Source of the DNA: CAZAQS01 sp046485135
GTDB taxonomy: Bacteria > Chloroflexota > Anaerolineae > Anaerolineales > UBA4823
Direction: 5' to 3'
NCBI GenBank assembly: GCA_046485135.1
Contig: JAWOHN010000118.1
Location: 11,935-75,934 of the forward strand
Length of the DNA: 64,000 bases
Under the pieces are notes generated by a model. The model ran no database searches. It saw only the letters and a program-made list of their open reading frames with translations, and had not been told where the DNA came from. This document shows, one piece after another, positions 53,601 to 61,430 of this stretch. Made by a program: the position numbers and the translations under genes. Position 1 is the first letter of the stretch. Every line of letters starts with the position of its first letter.

Positions 53601-53820
53601 GATCAAGGACATCTAATGCGTACCAGCAAACCGGGAACTCGACCTGATGGGCAAAATCTAAAATCAACGATGTTTTCCCATATCCGGCAGGTGCAGAGAC
53701 AATGATTAGCCTGCAATCCAATAGGTCATAGAGGGCATCAAGAAGCCGCTGTCTGGAAAACAAATCAGATCGTCGGCGGGGAAGGACAACCTTTGTGCGC
53801 GTCACCGTTATCGGCATCAA
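50596..53820 (-). CDS. Large MalT/SARP-like transcriptional activator with BTAD domain
   Basis: 1074 residues. The N-terminus is a STAND/MalT-like ATPase: Walker A VSAPAGYGKTSLILDFA (about 42-58), then FLIVLDDYHLLN (Walker B). A long TPR-like region (about 350-800) follows with repeated A-x-x-x-x-G/A helix pairs. Then a winged-helix OmpR-like DNA-binding domain (LTISALGKALVAQD to FNPEQDYEYDVESF) and a C-terminal bacterial transcriptional activator (BTAD) domain (about 965-1074, YLPEMEGNWVSAERERFWR). It has the right layout to turn on genes after ligand or oligomer formation. Its likely target is the downstream peptide operon (inference from position). Confidence 0.9.
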   Translation of the reverse strand: MMPITVTRTKVVLPRRRSDLFSRQRLLDALYDLLDCRLIIVSAPAGYGKTSLILDFAHQVEFPVCWYALDVLDHDVRRFLTYLIAAIKQRFPSFGQQSYAALEAAQSGELDLDRMVTTIVNDAYDNIQEHFLIVLDDYHLLNADKEVDYFINRFIQDVDENCHLILMSRALLTLPDMPLMIARSQVGGLSFEELAFRPEEIQSLVLQNYQSSMPDSVAEELIRETEGWITGLLLTAHTVWEDMANLVRVARVSGIGLYEYLAQQVLDRQPQSSQVFLMHTSLLDEFDAELCRAVFGDSPDWGALIEVTLQNNLFVLPVGEEGQWIRYHHLFRDFLQKRFEKEYPEERVKILRRLVDVYVQRKEWEKAYTACQCLGDILITAQLIERVGSAMITNGRFSTLTEWIDALPESTFLTHPNLLSLRGAAAVNQGNLEQGLSLLNRAEAALRSVGDQVGLAHTLVRRASAHRFVGRYSDSLSDASEALALANDEATPPQVKAESLRAIGMSHYHLGNLSEAVERLNKSLIVYNSLHDMQNVTTVLMELGLAHMAGSNYREAMTYFNRALSYWRKVQNMVGQVYLINNLAILHHLQGEYERAAALFSDGLAIAKYHGMNRMEAYILCGMGDLYADLDAVEAALDVYERTRVFAEQNEDIFLQTYLNLMEAAQARDRGDIAHARGLLASADRLVHESSSEFETGLLQIEEGRIDLAVGYAQAAIDHFHQAALVFDKGGQRLEAARAYLYLATACFSANSIDDAYSYLHYSLEIASAMDSQNLLVVAGRSAKALLQAAQEHPLVGHQASSLLKKVTQFERTIPSLRRRLRPHASAIKFVPPKLTISALGKALVAQDGKPVTVAEWQNQRRAREVFFCLLAHPHGLTKEALGLIFWPESSAGQLKLQFKNTIYRIRYALGQDVLLFDGDRYWFNPEQDYEYDVESFITNVVIGQSDQKRADRIAAYRVAIDLYQGPYLPEMEGNWVSAERERFWRMYEEAMLDLARLYLEGGDFLETLEACQRILAEDPCLEEAYRLLMQAYAARGNQAEVTRQFDRCRKALLEEVGAQPSPQTVSLYLKLIS

Positions 53821-54141
53821 TCCCTCACTGAAATTAACCTCACACCGGTAAAAATCCTGTCTCTGCAGGGATTTCCTTGGTGAAGGCCTTTCCAGGCAGA
53901 ATCATCTACAGCAGAAATATTCAATAAACAGGTGTTTATGGGAGGGTGTGCCCATAGGCCTGTCTTTCGATCATTTCCTTAGTTAGCTGAGCAATTACCT
54001 TATTAATAATAACCGAGGATTGTAAAAGATGGACGCCATTTCTGACAGGATGCTGATAAAAGTGAATAATATTTGCCATTAGAAATAAAATAATTTGTCT
54101 GACAATTGACAAGCGGATATTTCTTTGTTAAACTATCCTAT
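53821..54141. other. Divergent intergenic region between the large regulator and the purine operon
   Basis: 321 bp. It contains a 6-bp inverted repeat (TATGGG at 53937-53942 with CCCATA at 53951-53956), a GntR-like palindrome and the purine-operon promoter (listed separately). No coding frame is supported. Confidence 0.5.
54095..54134 (+). promoter_or_regulatory. Promoter and operator of the purine operon
   Basis: TTGACA (54106-54111), 17-bp spacer, TAAACT (54129-54134), ending 7 bp before the ATG at 54142. Directly upstream, TTGTCTGACAA (54095-54105) is a palindrome that fits the GntR-family pattern TNGTNNNACNA. A GntR-type regulator is encoded later in the operon. Confidence 0.65.
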
Positions 54142-55530
54142 ATGGCTACTATCTTAATTCGTCACGCAGAATTACTTGTAACTATGGACGACCATCGCCG
54201 GGAAATCCCAGACGGTGGTCTTTTTATTCGAGACGGGTTCATTGAAAAAGTTGGTCCGACCACTGATATACCGGAGAACGCGGATGAAGTGATCGACCTA
54301 AGAAATCATATTATTCTACCGGGTTTGATCAACACGCACCATCATTTTTACCAAACGCTTACCCGAGCTGTACCTGCAGCTCAAAATGCAAATTTGTTCA
54401 ATTGGTTAAAGACTCTTTACCCAATTTGGGCTCGGATGAAGCCTGAGGATATCCAAATATCCACCCAAACAGCTCTCTCAGAGCTAGCAATGTCAGGTTG
54501 TACAACGGCTCAAGACCACCTGTACATTTTCCCAAATGGCTCTCGTCTGGATGATGAAATTATGGCGGCGCGGGAAGTAGGGGTCCGCCTGCACGCATCG
54601 CGCGGCTCGATGAGCTTGGGAGAGTCAAAAGGTGGGCTTCCCCCTGATAGCGTCGTTGAGGAAGAAGAGGCCATCATGAAGGACTCCCAACGACTGATAG
54701 AAGAATATCACGATAGTGCGCCTGGGTCGTTCACTCAGATTGTACTGGCGCCTTGTTCACCGTTCTCGGTCACGGGTGATCTCATGCGCAACAGTGCTGC
54801 GCTGGCGCGCGAGTATGGCGTTCGCTTGCACACTCATCTGGCAGAGACACAAGATGAGGAATCTTTTTGCCTGTCAAAATTCGGGCACCGTCCGGTGGAG
54901 TACATGGAAACCCTGGATTGGATAGGGCAAGATGTTTGGTTTGCACATTCCGTTCATATAAACCAAGCTGAGATCGAAGTTTATGCCAAAACTGGTTGTG
55001 GGGTGGCACATTGCCCCTCATCCAATATGCGCCTGGCGTCTGGGATCGCTCCAATTCTGAGGATGTTGGCAGCCGGCGTGCGAGTTGGTCTGGGAGTGGA
55101 CGGATCGGCTAGCAACGATAGCTCTCATATGCTGGCAGAGGCCAGGCAGGCACTGCTGCTATCTCGCTTAGGCGCCGCCATCGAAGGAGCCTCGCTCTCC
55201 GGAACAACAGCGCCACCTCTGATGACCGCTCGCCAAACATTAGAATTGGCTACTCGGGGTGGAGCTAAAGTATTGGGCCGTAATGATATTGGGTCTTTGG
55301 AAGCAGGTAAATGCGCCGATTTCATTGCGATCAATTTGAACCGCCTTGATTTTGCTGGTTCACTGCACGACCCAGTTGCAGCACTGGTTTTATGTGCACC
55401 GGTCCAGACAGATTTCACTGTTGTGGGGGGTAAATTTATTGTCCGCGATGGAAGAATGCAGACAATCGATGTCCAAAACCTGGTTGAAGCCCATAATAAA
55501 GCCGCAAGACGTCTGATCAACGGTGGGTAG
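54142..55530 (+). CDS. 8-oxoguanine deaminase / guanine deaminase-like amidohydrolase
   Basis: 462 residues from ATG 54142; the frame reaches 54106 but that is the promoter. Metal ligands: GLINTHHHFYQ (HxH), HTHLAETQDEE (His), FAHSVHI and GLGVDGSASND (Asp). The segment HASRGSMSLGESKGGLPPDS is typical of the 8-oxoguanine deaminases related to atrazine/hydroxyatrazine hydrolases (TrzN/AtzB). It deaminates 8-oxoguanine to uric acid, or guanine to xanthine. First gene of the purine operon, followed 26 bp later by adenine deaminase. No ribosome site: probably leaderless. Confidence 0.88.
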   Translation: MATILIRHAELLVTMDDHRREIPDGGLFIRDGFIEKVGPTTDIPENADEVIDLRNHIILPGLINTHHHFYQTLTRAVPAAQNANLFNWLKTLYPIWARMKPEDIQISTQTALSELAMSGCTTAQDHLYIFPNGSRLDDEIMAAREVGVRLHASRGSMSLGESKGGLPPDSVVEEEEAIMKDSQRLIEEYHDSAPGSFTQIVLAPCSPFSVTGDLMRNSAALAREYGVRLHTHLAETQDEESFCLSKFGHRPVEYMETLDWIGQDVWFAHSVHINQAEIEVYAKTGCGVAHCPSSNMRLASGIAPILRMLAAGVRVGLGVDGSASNDSSHMLAEARQALLLSRLGAAIEGASLSGTTAPPLMTARQTLELATRGGAKVLGRNDIGSLEAGKCADFIAINLNRLDFAGSLHDPVAALVLCAPVQTDFTVVGGKFIVRDGRMQTIDVQNLVEAHNKAARRLINGG

Positions 55531-55556
55531 AGGGCACTGATTTAAAAGGAGTTGTA

Positions 55557-57365
55557 ATGTACTCGCAAGTGGATTCCAAAACATCTCGTACCCTGGTGGA
55601 TACGGCTATGGGCCGTACTCCGGCTGACCTGGTAATCCAAAAAGGACGTTGGGTTTGTGTGCAATCGGGCGAGATCATCCCGGCTATTGACATAGCTGTG
55701 AAAAATGGCCGGATTGCTTACGTTGGAGAAGATGCATCTCATACGATTGGGCCCGATACCCAAATCATCGAGGCAGCCGATCGGTTTCTCGTTCCTGGTC
55801 TATTGGACGCGCATATGCATGTTGAATCTGGCATGCTGACTGTAAGCGAGTTTGTGCGCGCGGTACTGGTCCACGGGACCACAGCCATGTTTATTGACCC
55901 GCATGAAATCGCGAATGTGTTTGGTTTGGAAGGCGTAAGGCTGATGGTAGATGAGGCTGCCAACCAACCCATCCATGTATGGGTACAAATACCTTCCTGT
56001 GTCCCTTCTGCGCCCGGTTTAGAATCTCCCGGAGCCAGCATTACACCAGAGCATATAGCTGAAGCCATGAATTGGGATGGCGTGATCGGTCTGGGTGAGA
56101 TGATGAACTTCCCCGGTGTAATCAACAGCGACGAAAAAATGCATGCAGAGATGGCTGAAACGCGCCGGGCTGGAAAAGTGATCGGTGGGCACTATGCTTC
56201 CCCAGATTTAGGCATGCCATTCCACGGCTATGTTGCTGGTGGTCCAGAAGATGATCACGAGGGCACGCGTCTGGAAGACGCGATTGCCAGGGTCCGCCAG
56301 GGCATGAAAGCGATGCTGCGTTATGGGTCTGCCTGGTACGATGTAGAAAGCCAGGTAGGCGCGATTACAGAAAAAGGACTGGATTCTCGCCATTTTATCT
56401 TGTGCACAGACGACTCCCATTCACAGACACTGGTTCAGGATGGACATATGGACCGCGTGGTACGGCACGCCATCGAGCAAGGCCTCCCACCAGTAACTGC
56501 CATCCAGATGGCTACCCTGAACACAGCAGATCATTTCGGACTAGCGCGCGACATCGGGCAGATCGCCCCAGGCCGGTATGCCGATATCTTACTCGTCCAA
56601 GATCTGTCAAATTTCCATGCCGACCAGGTCATCGCGAGGGGAATTCTCATCGCTGACGCAGGTCATTGCCTGGTTGATAGAAAACCATATCCTTATCCGG
56701 ATTGGGCAACCAAATCCGTCCGCATCGGCCGAACCTTAACTGAGAAAGACTTCCGCATTTGTATTTCTGATGACTCATCGCAAACCAGCACCTTTCCCCT
56801 AAAGGCAAATGTGATTGGAATCATTGAGAATCAAGCGCCTACACAACACCTACGCATACCGGTATTTCCCAGTCATGGAGAAATCCATGCAGATATCGAA
56901 AGAGACCTATCAAAGGTAGCCCTGGTGGAGCGTCACAAAGGTAGAGGGACCGTAACTTCCGGTCTGGTGAAGGGATTTGGCTTTAACATACCTTGTGCTG
57001 TGGCTTCAACTGTTGCTCATGACAGCCACCATATGCTGGTGGTGGGTAACAATGACCAAGACATGGCGATGGCTGCCAACGAGCTCGTCCGTTGTGGTGG
57101 AGGCCAAATCGTTGTTCAGGCTGGAAAAGTGATTGGTTTGGTTGAGCTGCCAATCGCGGGATTAATGTCGAATGAAGCGGCAGAAGTAGTCTCCAGAAAA
57201 GCAGATACGATTCTAGAGGGTTTCAAAAGTTGTGGGTGTAAGCTAAACAACCCGAACATGCAACTCAGTCTGTTGGCCCTGGTAGTGATCCCTGAACTGC
57301 GGATATCAGATATGGGTCTGGTTGATGTAACCAGTTTTCGACTGATCCCATTGGTTGAAGAATAA
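55557..57365 (+). CDS. ade: Adenine deaminase
   Basis: 602 residues, typical Ade length. LLDAHMHVESGML (HxH), VHGTTAMFIDPHEIANVFG (phosphorylase-like Glu region), GGHYASPD, FILCTDDSHSQTL and the C-terminal GGGQIVVQAGKVIGLVELPIAGLMS. It hydrolyses adenine to hypoxanthine and ammonia. AAAGGAG 7 bp before ATG. Second in the purine operon. Confidence 0.95.
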   Translation: MYSQVDSKTSRTLVDTAMGRTPADLVIQKGRWVCVQSGEIIPAIDIAVKNGRIAYVGEDASHTIGPDTQIIEAADRFLVPGLLDAHMHVESGMLTVSEFVRAVLVHGTTAMFIDPHEIANVFGLEGVRLMVDEAANQPIHVWVQIPSCVPSAPGLESPGASITPEHIAEAMNWDGVIGLGEMMNFPGVINSDEKMHAEMAETRRAGKVIGGHYASPDLGMPFHGYVAGGPEDDHEGTRLEDAIARVRQGMKAMLRYGSAWYDVESQVGAITEKGLDSRHFILCTDDSHSQTLVQDGHMDRVVRHAIEQGLPPVTAIQMATLNTADHFGLARDIGQIAPGRYADILLVQDLSNFHADQVIARGILIADAGHCLVDRKPYPYPDWATKSVRIGRTLTEKDFRICISDDSSQTSTFPLKANVIGIIENQAPTQHLRIPVFPSHGEIHADIERDLSKVALVERHKGRGTVTSGLVKGFGFNIPCAVASTVAHDSHHMLVVGNNDQDMAMAANELVRCGGGQIVVQAGKVIGLVELPIAGLMSNEAAEVVSRKADTILEGFKSCGCKLNNPNMQLSLLALVVIPELRISDMGLVDVTSFRLIPLVEE

Positions 57366-57456
57366 ACTCATATAAAAGACGATCTATTTAATTGGCTGAG
57401 TAGTTACAATAATCATGTGAAACTTGAGAGGAAATGCTATTTTCTGGTGATACAAA

Positions 57457-58209
57457 ATGGTTGAAAATCTATCGCGACAACAAAAACTTCACGAAGAATT
57501 GTGGCGGATAATCGCAGAGACAGAGGCTGGTCAACGCCTTCTGAATGAGCCAGACCTTGCCCGCCAGTTGGGAGTATCGCGAGCCACCTTGCGAGAAGCC
57601 ATGCGTACTTTTGAGACTCAAGGTCTGATCCGCAGACGCCAGGGATCTGGGACTTATGTCGTACGCCCGTCTCGGGTAATCGAAAGCGGGCTGGAGCTAT
57701 TAGAAAGTATTGAGAGCTTAAGCAACAAAATCGGCCTGGATGTATCGATGGGAGAGCTCAGTGTTGAGTACCGGCTGGGCAATCCAAGCGAATGTAAAGC
57801 CCTCGGATTAGAGCCTGCTCAAAGAATTATTCACCTCTCACGCGTAATCATGACCGAAGACCGATCGGTGGCATACTTGATAGACATCCTGCCGGATAAG
57901 ATCCTCTCCCCTGAGGAAATCCAAGCTGGTTTCACGGGTTCCGTTCTGGATGTATTGCTGCAGCGAGGGTCGCCCACCCTGGTTACCTCATTAACCGAGA
58001 TAAGTGCAACTGGCGCCGACCAAAAAGTCGCTCGGGCATTGGGTGTACAGCGCGGGGCAGTCTTGCTGGTCTTCAATGCTTCGCTTTACAGCGCCGATGG
58101 CCAGATTGTCGACTATTCAACGAGTTATTTCTTGCCGGGCTATTTTCGCTTTCATGTGGTCCGGCGGGTCTTAAGCCCGCAACTTGTCAGTGAACAGCAA
58201 CTGGTTTGA
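57457..58209 (+). CDS. GntR-family transcriptional regulator (HutC/UTRA subfamily)
   Basis: 250 residues. N-terminal winged helix (about 12-72): LLNEPDLARQLGVSRATLREA and GLIRRRQGSGTYV. The C-terminal UTRA ligand domain (about 85-240) is the HutC type. The last residues RRVLSPQLVSEQQLV are extra. It is likely the regulator of this operon, acting at the palindrome upstream of 54106; the effector may be a purine or its breakdown product (inference). Confidence 0.9.
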   Translation: MVENLSRQQKLHEELWRIIAETEAGQRLLNEPDLARQLGVSRATLREAMRTFETQGLIRRRQGSGTYVVRPSRVIESGLELLESIESLSNKIGLDVSMGELSVEYRLGNPSECKALGLEPAQRIIHLSRVIMTEDRSVAYLIDILPDKILSPEEIQAGFTGSVLDVLLQRGSPTLVTSLTEISATGADQKVARALGVQRGAVLLVFNASLYSADGQIVDYSTSYFLPGYFRFHVVRRVLSPQLVSEQQLV

Positions 58210-58270
58210 CCAATGACAACCGCTGCTGAAAACTAAATTCCAATAAATAAAAGAACTGGAGGTAAATGCA

Positions 58271-59221
58271 ATGCGTAGTTTTATGGGGCGTGACATTCTG
58301 TCACTAAAAGATTTTGGAAGAGAAGAATATTTTCGGATTTTTGAGGTAGCTGATCGCCTGGCGCCAATTGCAAGAGATCGACAAAACAGTGATATTCTGA
58401 GTGGAAAGAGCCTGGTGACAGCATTTTACCAACCCAGCACCCGCACACGACTGGCTCATGAGGCCGCCATGCACCGTCTGGGTGGGCATGTGCTCGGTTT
58501 TTCAGATGCAAAGATGACCCGGGCCGGGGACTTTTATCAGGAATCGATCAAGGATACCGTTCGGATGCTGGAATTCTATGGCGATGCTATCGTCATGCGC
58601 CACTTCCAGCAAGGTGCACCGCATGAAGCAGCTCGCTGGGCCAGCATTCCGGTTATCAACGCAGGCGACGGGTGGGGAGAACATCCAACCCAGGTGTTGA
58701 CCGACTTGTACACCATTAAGGGTGAATTCGGCCACCTGGATGGCTTGAACTTCCTGTTGATCGGTGATATGCGTATGCGCACCATGCACAGCATCTCCTA
58801 TGCAATGTCGCAATTTGACATCAATGCCTTCTACGTCTCTCCCCCCGAAATGAGCCTGACGGATGACTTCAAAAAAGAAATCACCGACCTCAACCTAAAC
58901 TTCCGTGAGATAGAGCATGTAGAAGAAGCCATTGCGGAAGCGGATGTCATTTATATGGAACCGGTCGTCCAACCCGATTACACCAAATCTCGTGACGAGC
59001 GCACAGGCGATGTTGGCAGAACGCCAGCAAATTACAAAGTCACCAAGGAACTGATGCGTAAAGCCAAGCAAAGCTCGATCATCTTGCACTCGTTGCCGCG
59101 CATGGACGAGCTTCCTGAGGAAGTCGATTCCACCCGGCATGCCCGCTATTGGATCGAGGCCTTCAATGGCGTTGTTGTGCGCATGTCTCTACTGGCCCTC
59201 ATTCTCGGTGCAATGGAATAG
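58271..59221 (+). CDS. Aspartate/ornithine transcarbamylase superfamily protein, ATCase-like
   Basis: 316 residues. Carbamoyl-phosphate loop FYQPSTRTRLAHEAAMHRLGG keeps STRTR, GDGWGEHPTQVLTDLYTI keeps HPTQ, but the amino-acid loop reads HSLPRMDELPEEVDSTRHARYW where ATCases have HPLPR. Several family substitutions (LAHE for LSFE) suggest a substrate other than aspartate. It stands between a GntR regulator and another transcarbamylase, with carbamate kinase after, so it may carbamoylate or decarbamoylate a purine-derived ureide. GGAGG 8 bp before ATG. Confidence 0.85.
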   Translation: MRSFMGRDILSLKDFGREEYFRIFEVADRLAPIARDRQNSDILSGKSLVTAFYQPSTRTRLAHEAAMHRLGGHVLGFSDAKMTRAGDFYQESIKDTVRMLEFYGDAIVMRHFQQGAPHEAARWASIPVINAGDGWGEHPTQVLTDLYTIKGEFGHLDGLNFLLIGDMRMRTMHSISYAMSQFDINAFYVSPPEMSLTDDFKKEITDLNLNFREIEHVEEAIAEADVIYMEPVVQPDYTKSRDERTGDVGRTPANYKVTKELMRKAKQSSIILHSLPRMDELPEEVDSTRHARYWIEAFNGVVVRMSLLALILGAME

Positions 59222-59232
59222 GAGATTATAAA

Positions 59233-60213
59233 ATGCAAACAGATCTGCGCGGCCGGCATCTGATCGGCGATCTTGACTTCTCCAAAGAGGAAGTTGAAAC
59301 TGTACTTGAGGTCGCACTCGACCTGAAGCGAAAACGCGCTTTGGCTGAACCCCATCCTTACCTGCGGGATAAAGTCCTGGCTATGTTGTTCTTCTTTTCC
59401 AGCACCCGCACACGCGGCTCATTTGAAGCTGGTATGGCCCAACTTGGAGGACATGCTGCTTTTATCGAAAGCAAGACCACCCAAATTTCCCATGGTGATA
59501 CGCCCAAAGAGATCGGCGAGATCTTTGGGCGCTATTTCGACGGAATTGCCATCCGGCATGTGGATTGGGGAGTCGGCAATGGCTACTTGAATGATGTTGC
59601 CCGCGCCTCGCGCGTACCCATCTTGAATATGCAATGCGATATTTATCACCCATTTCAGATCCTGGCAGATCTGCTGACGATCAAAGAGAAAAAGGGTCCG
59701 GATCTACGCCGGAAGAAAATGGTTGTCTCTTGGGCATACGCTGCCTCCTACCAGAAGCCGATGTCCGTACCACAATCATTGGTATTACAAATGCCCCGTT
59801 TCGGACTGGACGTCGTTCTGGCGCACCCGCCTGAGTTCAAGCTAATGCCGGAGATTATGGATCAGGCTCGCGAGCAGGCCCGAAAGTTTGGGGCTGGCTT
59901 TGAAGTGACGGATAACATGGAAGAAGCCTTCAAAGATGCGGACATCGTCTACGCCAAATCCTGGGGCGCCATGGTTACCACTCCCGACGCAGAAGAGGGA
60001 GCCAAAATCATCAAGAAATATGAGCATTGGATTACAGACGAGCGAAAAATGAGCCTGGCCAAGCCAGATGCGATTTATATGCATCCATTACCGGCAGATC
60101 GCAACATTGAAGTCACCGATAGCGTTATGGATGGTCCAAATTCAGTCGTGTATGACGAAGCTGAAAACCGGATGCATGCTCAAAAAGCGGTCATGGCATT
60201 GACGATGAGATAG
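59233..60213 (+). CDS. Knotted transcarbamylase, YgeW-like
   Basis: 326 residues from ATG 59233 (AGGAG 8 bp upstream); the frame continues to 59149 inside the previous gene. STRTRGSFEAGMAQLGG is the carbamoyl-phosphate site and HPFQ the next site. The proline loop SWAYAASYQKPMSVPQS is the hallmark of the knotted YgeW/acetylornithine transcarbamylase branch, and the C-terminal loop is HPLPADRNIEVTDSVMDGP. E. coli YgeW sits in a purine-degradation locus and its natural substrate is not settled. Its pairing with an ATCase-like gene and carbamate kinase is the notable feature. Confidence 0.87.
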   Translation: MQTDLRGRHLIGDLDFSKEEVETVLEVALDLKRKRALAEPHPYLRDKVLAMLFFFSSTRTRGSFEAGMAQLGGHAAFIESKTTQISHGDTPKEIGEIFGRYFDGIAIRHVDWGVGNGYLNDVARASRVPILNMQCDIYHPFQILADLLTIKEKKGPDLRRKKMVVSWAYAASYQKPMSVPQSLVLQMPRFGLDVVLAHPPEFKLMPEIMDQAREQARKFGAGFEVTDNMEEAFKDADIVYAKSWGAMVTTPDAEEGAKIIKKYEHWITDERKMSLAKPDAIYMHPLPADRNIEVTDSVMDGPNSVVYDEAENRMHAQKAVMALTMR

Positions 60214-60255
60214 GCTGAACAATTACCCCAAATCATATAATTTCCGGAGACAAAA

Positions 60256-61212
60256 ATGACAAAGCGAAAAGTCGCTGTAGTGGCAATTGGCGGTAATTCC
60301 TTGATCAAGGATAAACAGCACCAGACAGTTGAAGATCAATACCAGGCTGCCAAAGAAACCACCCACCATATTGCCGATATGATCGAAGCAGGCTGGGACG
60401 TTGCCATTGGGCATGGCAATGGGCCACAGGTCGGCTTTATTCTGCGCAGATCTGAGATTGCTCACAAGGCTGAAGGTATGCACGAGGTTCCCTTGGATGT
60501 TTGCGGCGCAGATACCCAAGGAGCCATTGGCTATGCCCTCCAGCAGACCTTGCAGAATGAACTCTACCGGCGTGGTATCCAAAAACCTGTGGCAACTATC
60601 ATCACTCAAGTTTTAGTCGACAAAGAGGACCCTGCTTTCAAAAATCCATCCAAACCCATCGGTGGTTTCATGGATGAGGCAGAGGCCGTGCAGCGCAGGC
60701 AAGAAATGGGCTGGGCTGTCGTGGAGGATGCCGGGCGGGGCTGGAGACGCGTTGTAGCCTCACCACTCCCTAAAGAGGTGGTAGAGCTAGATTCGATCCA
60801 GGCTCTGATCAACACAGGAGTGGTTGTGATCACTGTGGGTGGGGGCGGTATCCCAGTTATCGATCAGGGAGAGGGCCTATATGCTGGCACTGCTGCAGTG
60901 ATCGATAAAGACTTTGCCAGCAGCTTACTGGCACAGTTAATTCATGCCGATCTGCTTTTGATCTCTACTGCAGTAGAAAAAGTAGCTTTGGACTTTGGGA
61001 AGCCAAACCAAAAGTGGATCGACCGCATGACCCTGGCTGAGGCCAAGCAATACCTGGCAGAAGGCACCCACTTTGCCAAAGGCTCCATGGCTCCCAAGAT
61101 CCAGGCGATTATTTGGTTCCTGGAAAATAGAGGCCAGCAAGCCATCATCACGAACCCCGAAAACATTGGGCGCGCTCTGAAAGGCGAGACAGGGACCTGG
61201 ATTGTGCCCTAA
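60256..61212 (+). CDS. arcC: Carbamate kinase
   Basis: 318 residues. VAIGGNSLIKDKQHQTVEDQ, GHGNGPQVGFILRRSE, VITVGGGGIPVI, KDFASSLLA and KGSMAPKIQAIIWFL are the family blocks. It converts carbamoyl phosphate and ADP to ATP, CO2 and ammonia. As last enzyme of this run it suggests the transcarbamylases work in the energy-yielding, phosphorolytic direction. GGAGA site before ATG. Confidence 0.95.
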   Translation: MTKRKVAVVAIGGNSLIKDKQHQTVEDQYQAAKETTHHIADMIEAGWDVAIGHGNGPQVGFILRRSEIAHKAEGMHEVPLDVCGADTQGAIGYALQQTLQNELYRRGIQKPVATIITQVLVDKEDPAFKNPSKPIGGFMDEAEAVQRRQEMGWAVVEDAGRGWRRVVASPLPKEVVELDSIQALINTGVVVITVGGGGIPVIDQGEGLYAGTAAVIDKDFASSLLAQLIHADLLLISTAVEKVALDFGKPNQKWIDRMTLAEAKQYLAEGTHFAKGSMAPKIQAIIWFLENRGQQAIITNPENIGRALKGETGTWIVP

Positions 61213-61430
61213 TATTGAAACTTCATTAATAGGATCACATTAACAAAAAAAACAGGTAAAATGGCATTTGCGAAATAGTAAATCTCCGAGTATCCTATCT
61301 TGGATACTCGGAGGATGGTTATTCTCCCTGGTCGTAAAAACGAAAGGAGGCGCTATTAGCAAAACAATTGAGCTATTTCACAAACTCCCAAAATCAATAA
61401 TCTCACCAAGTATATAGAGGAGAAGACAAT
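61213..61430 (+). promoter_or_regulatory. Hairpin and leader before the nucleoside importer
   Basis: 218 bp between arcC and the lipoprotein gene. A 12-bp perfect stem CTCCGAGTATCC / GGATACTCGGAG (61284-61295 and 61302-61313, loop of 6) could end the arcC message or protect the importer mRNA, but no T-run follows. A second AAAGGAGG at about 61344-61351 has no ATG after it. The lipoprotein has its own GAGGAG site. Confidence 0.5.

Noticed and set aside
61344..61415. Short frame after AAAGGAGG with ATT start (about 20 residues) as a leader peptide
   Set aside because: ATT start and 4-bp spacing are unusual and nothing in the product is recognisable.
61213..61430. Purine riboswitch before the nucleoside importer
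   Set aside because: The hairpin is simple and the conserved purine-riboswitch junction sequences are not seen.
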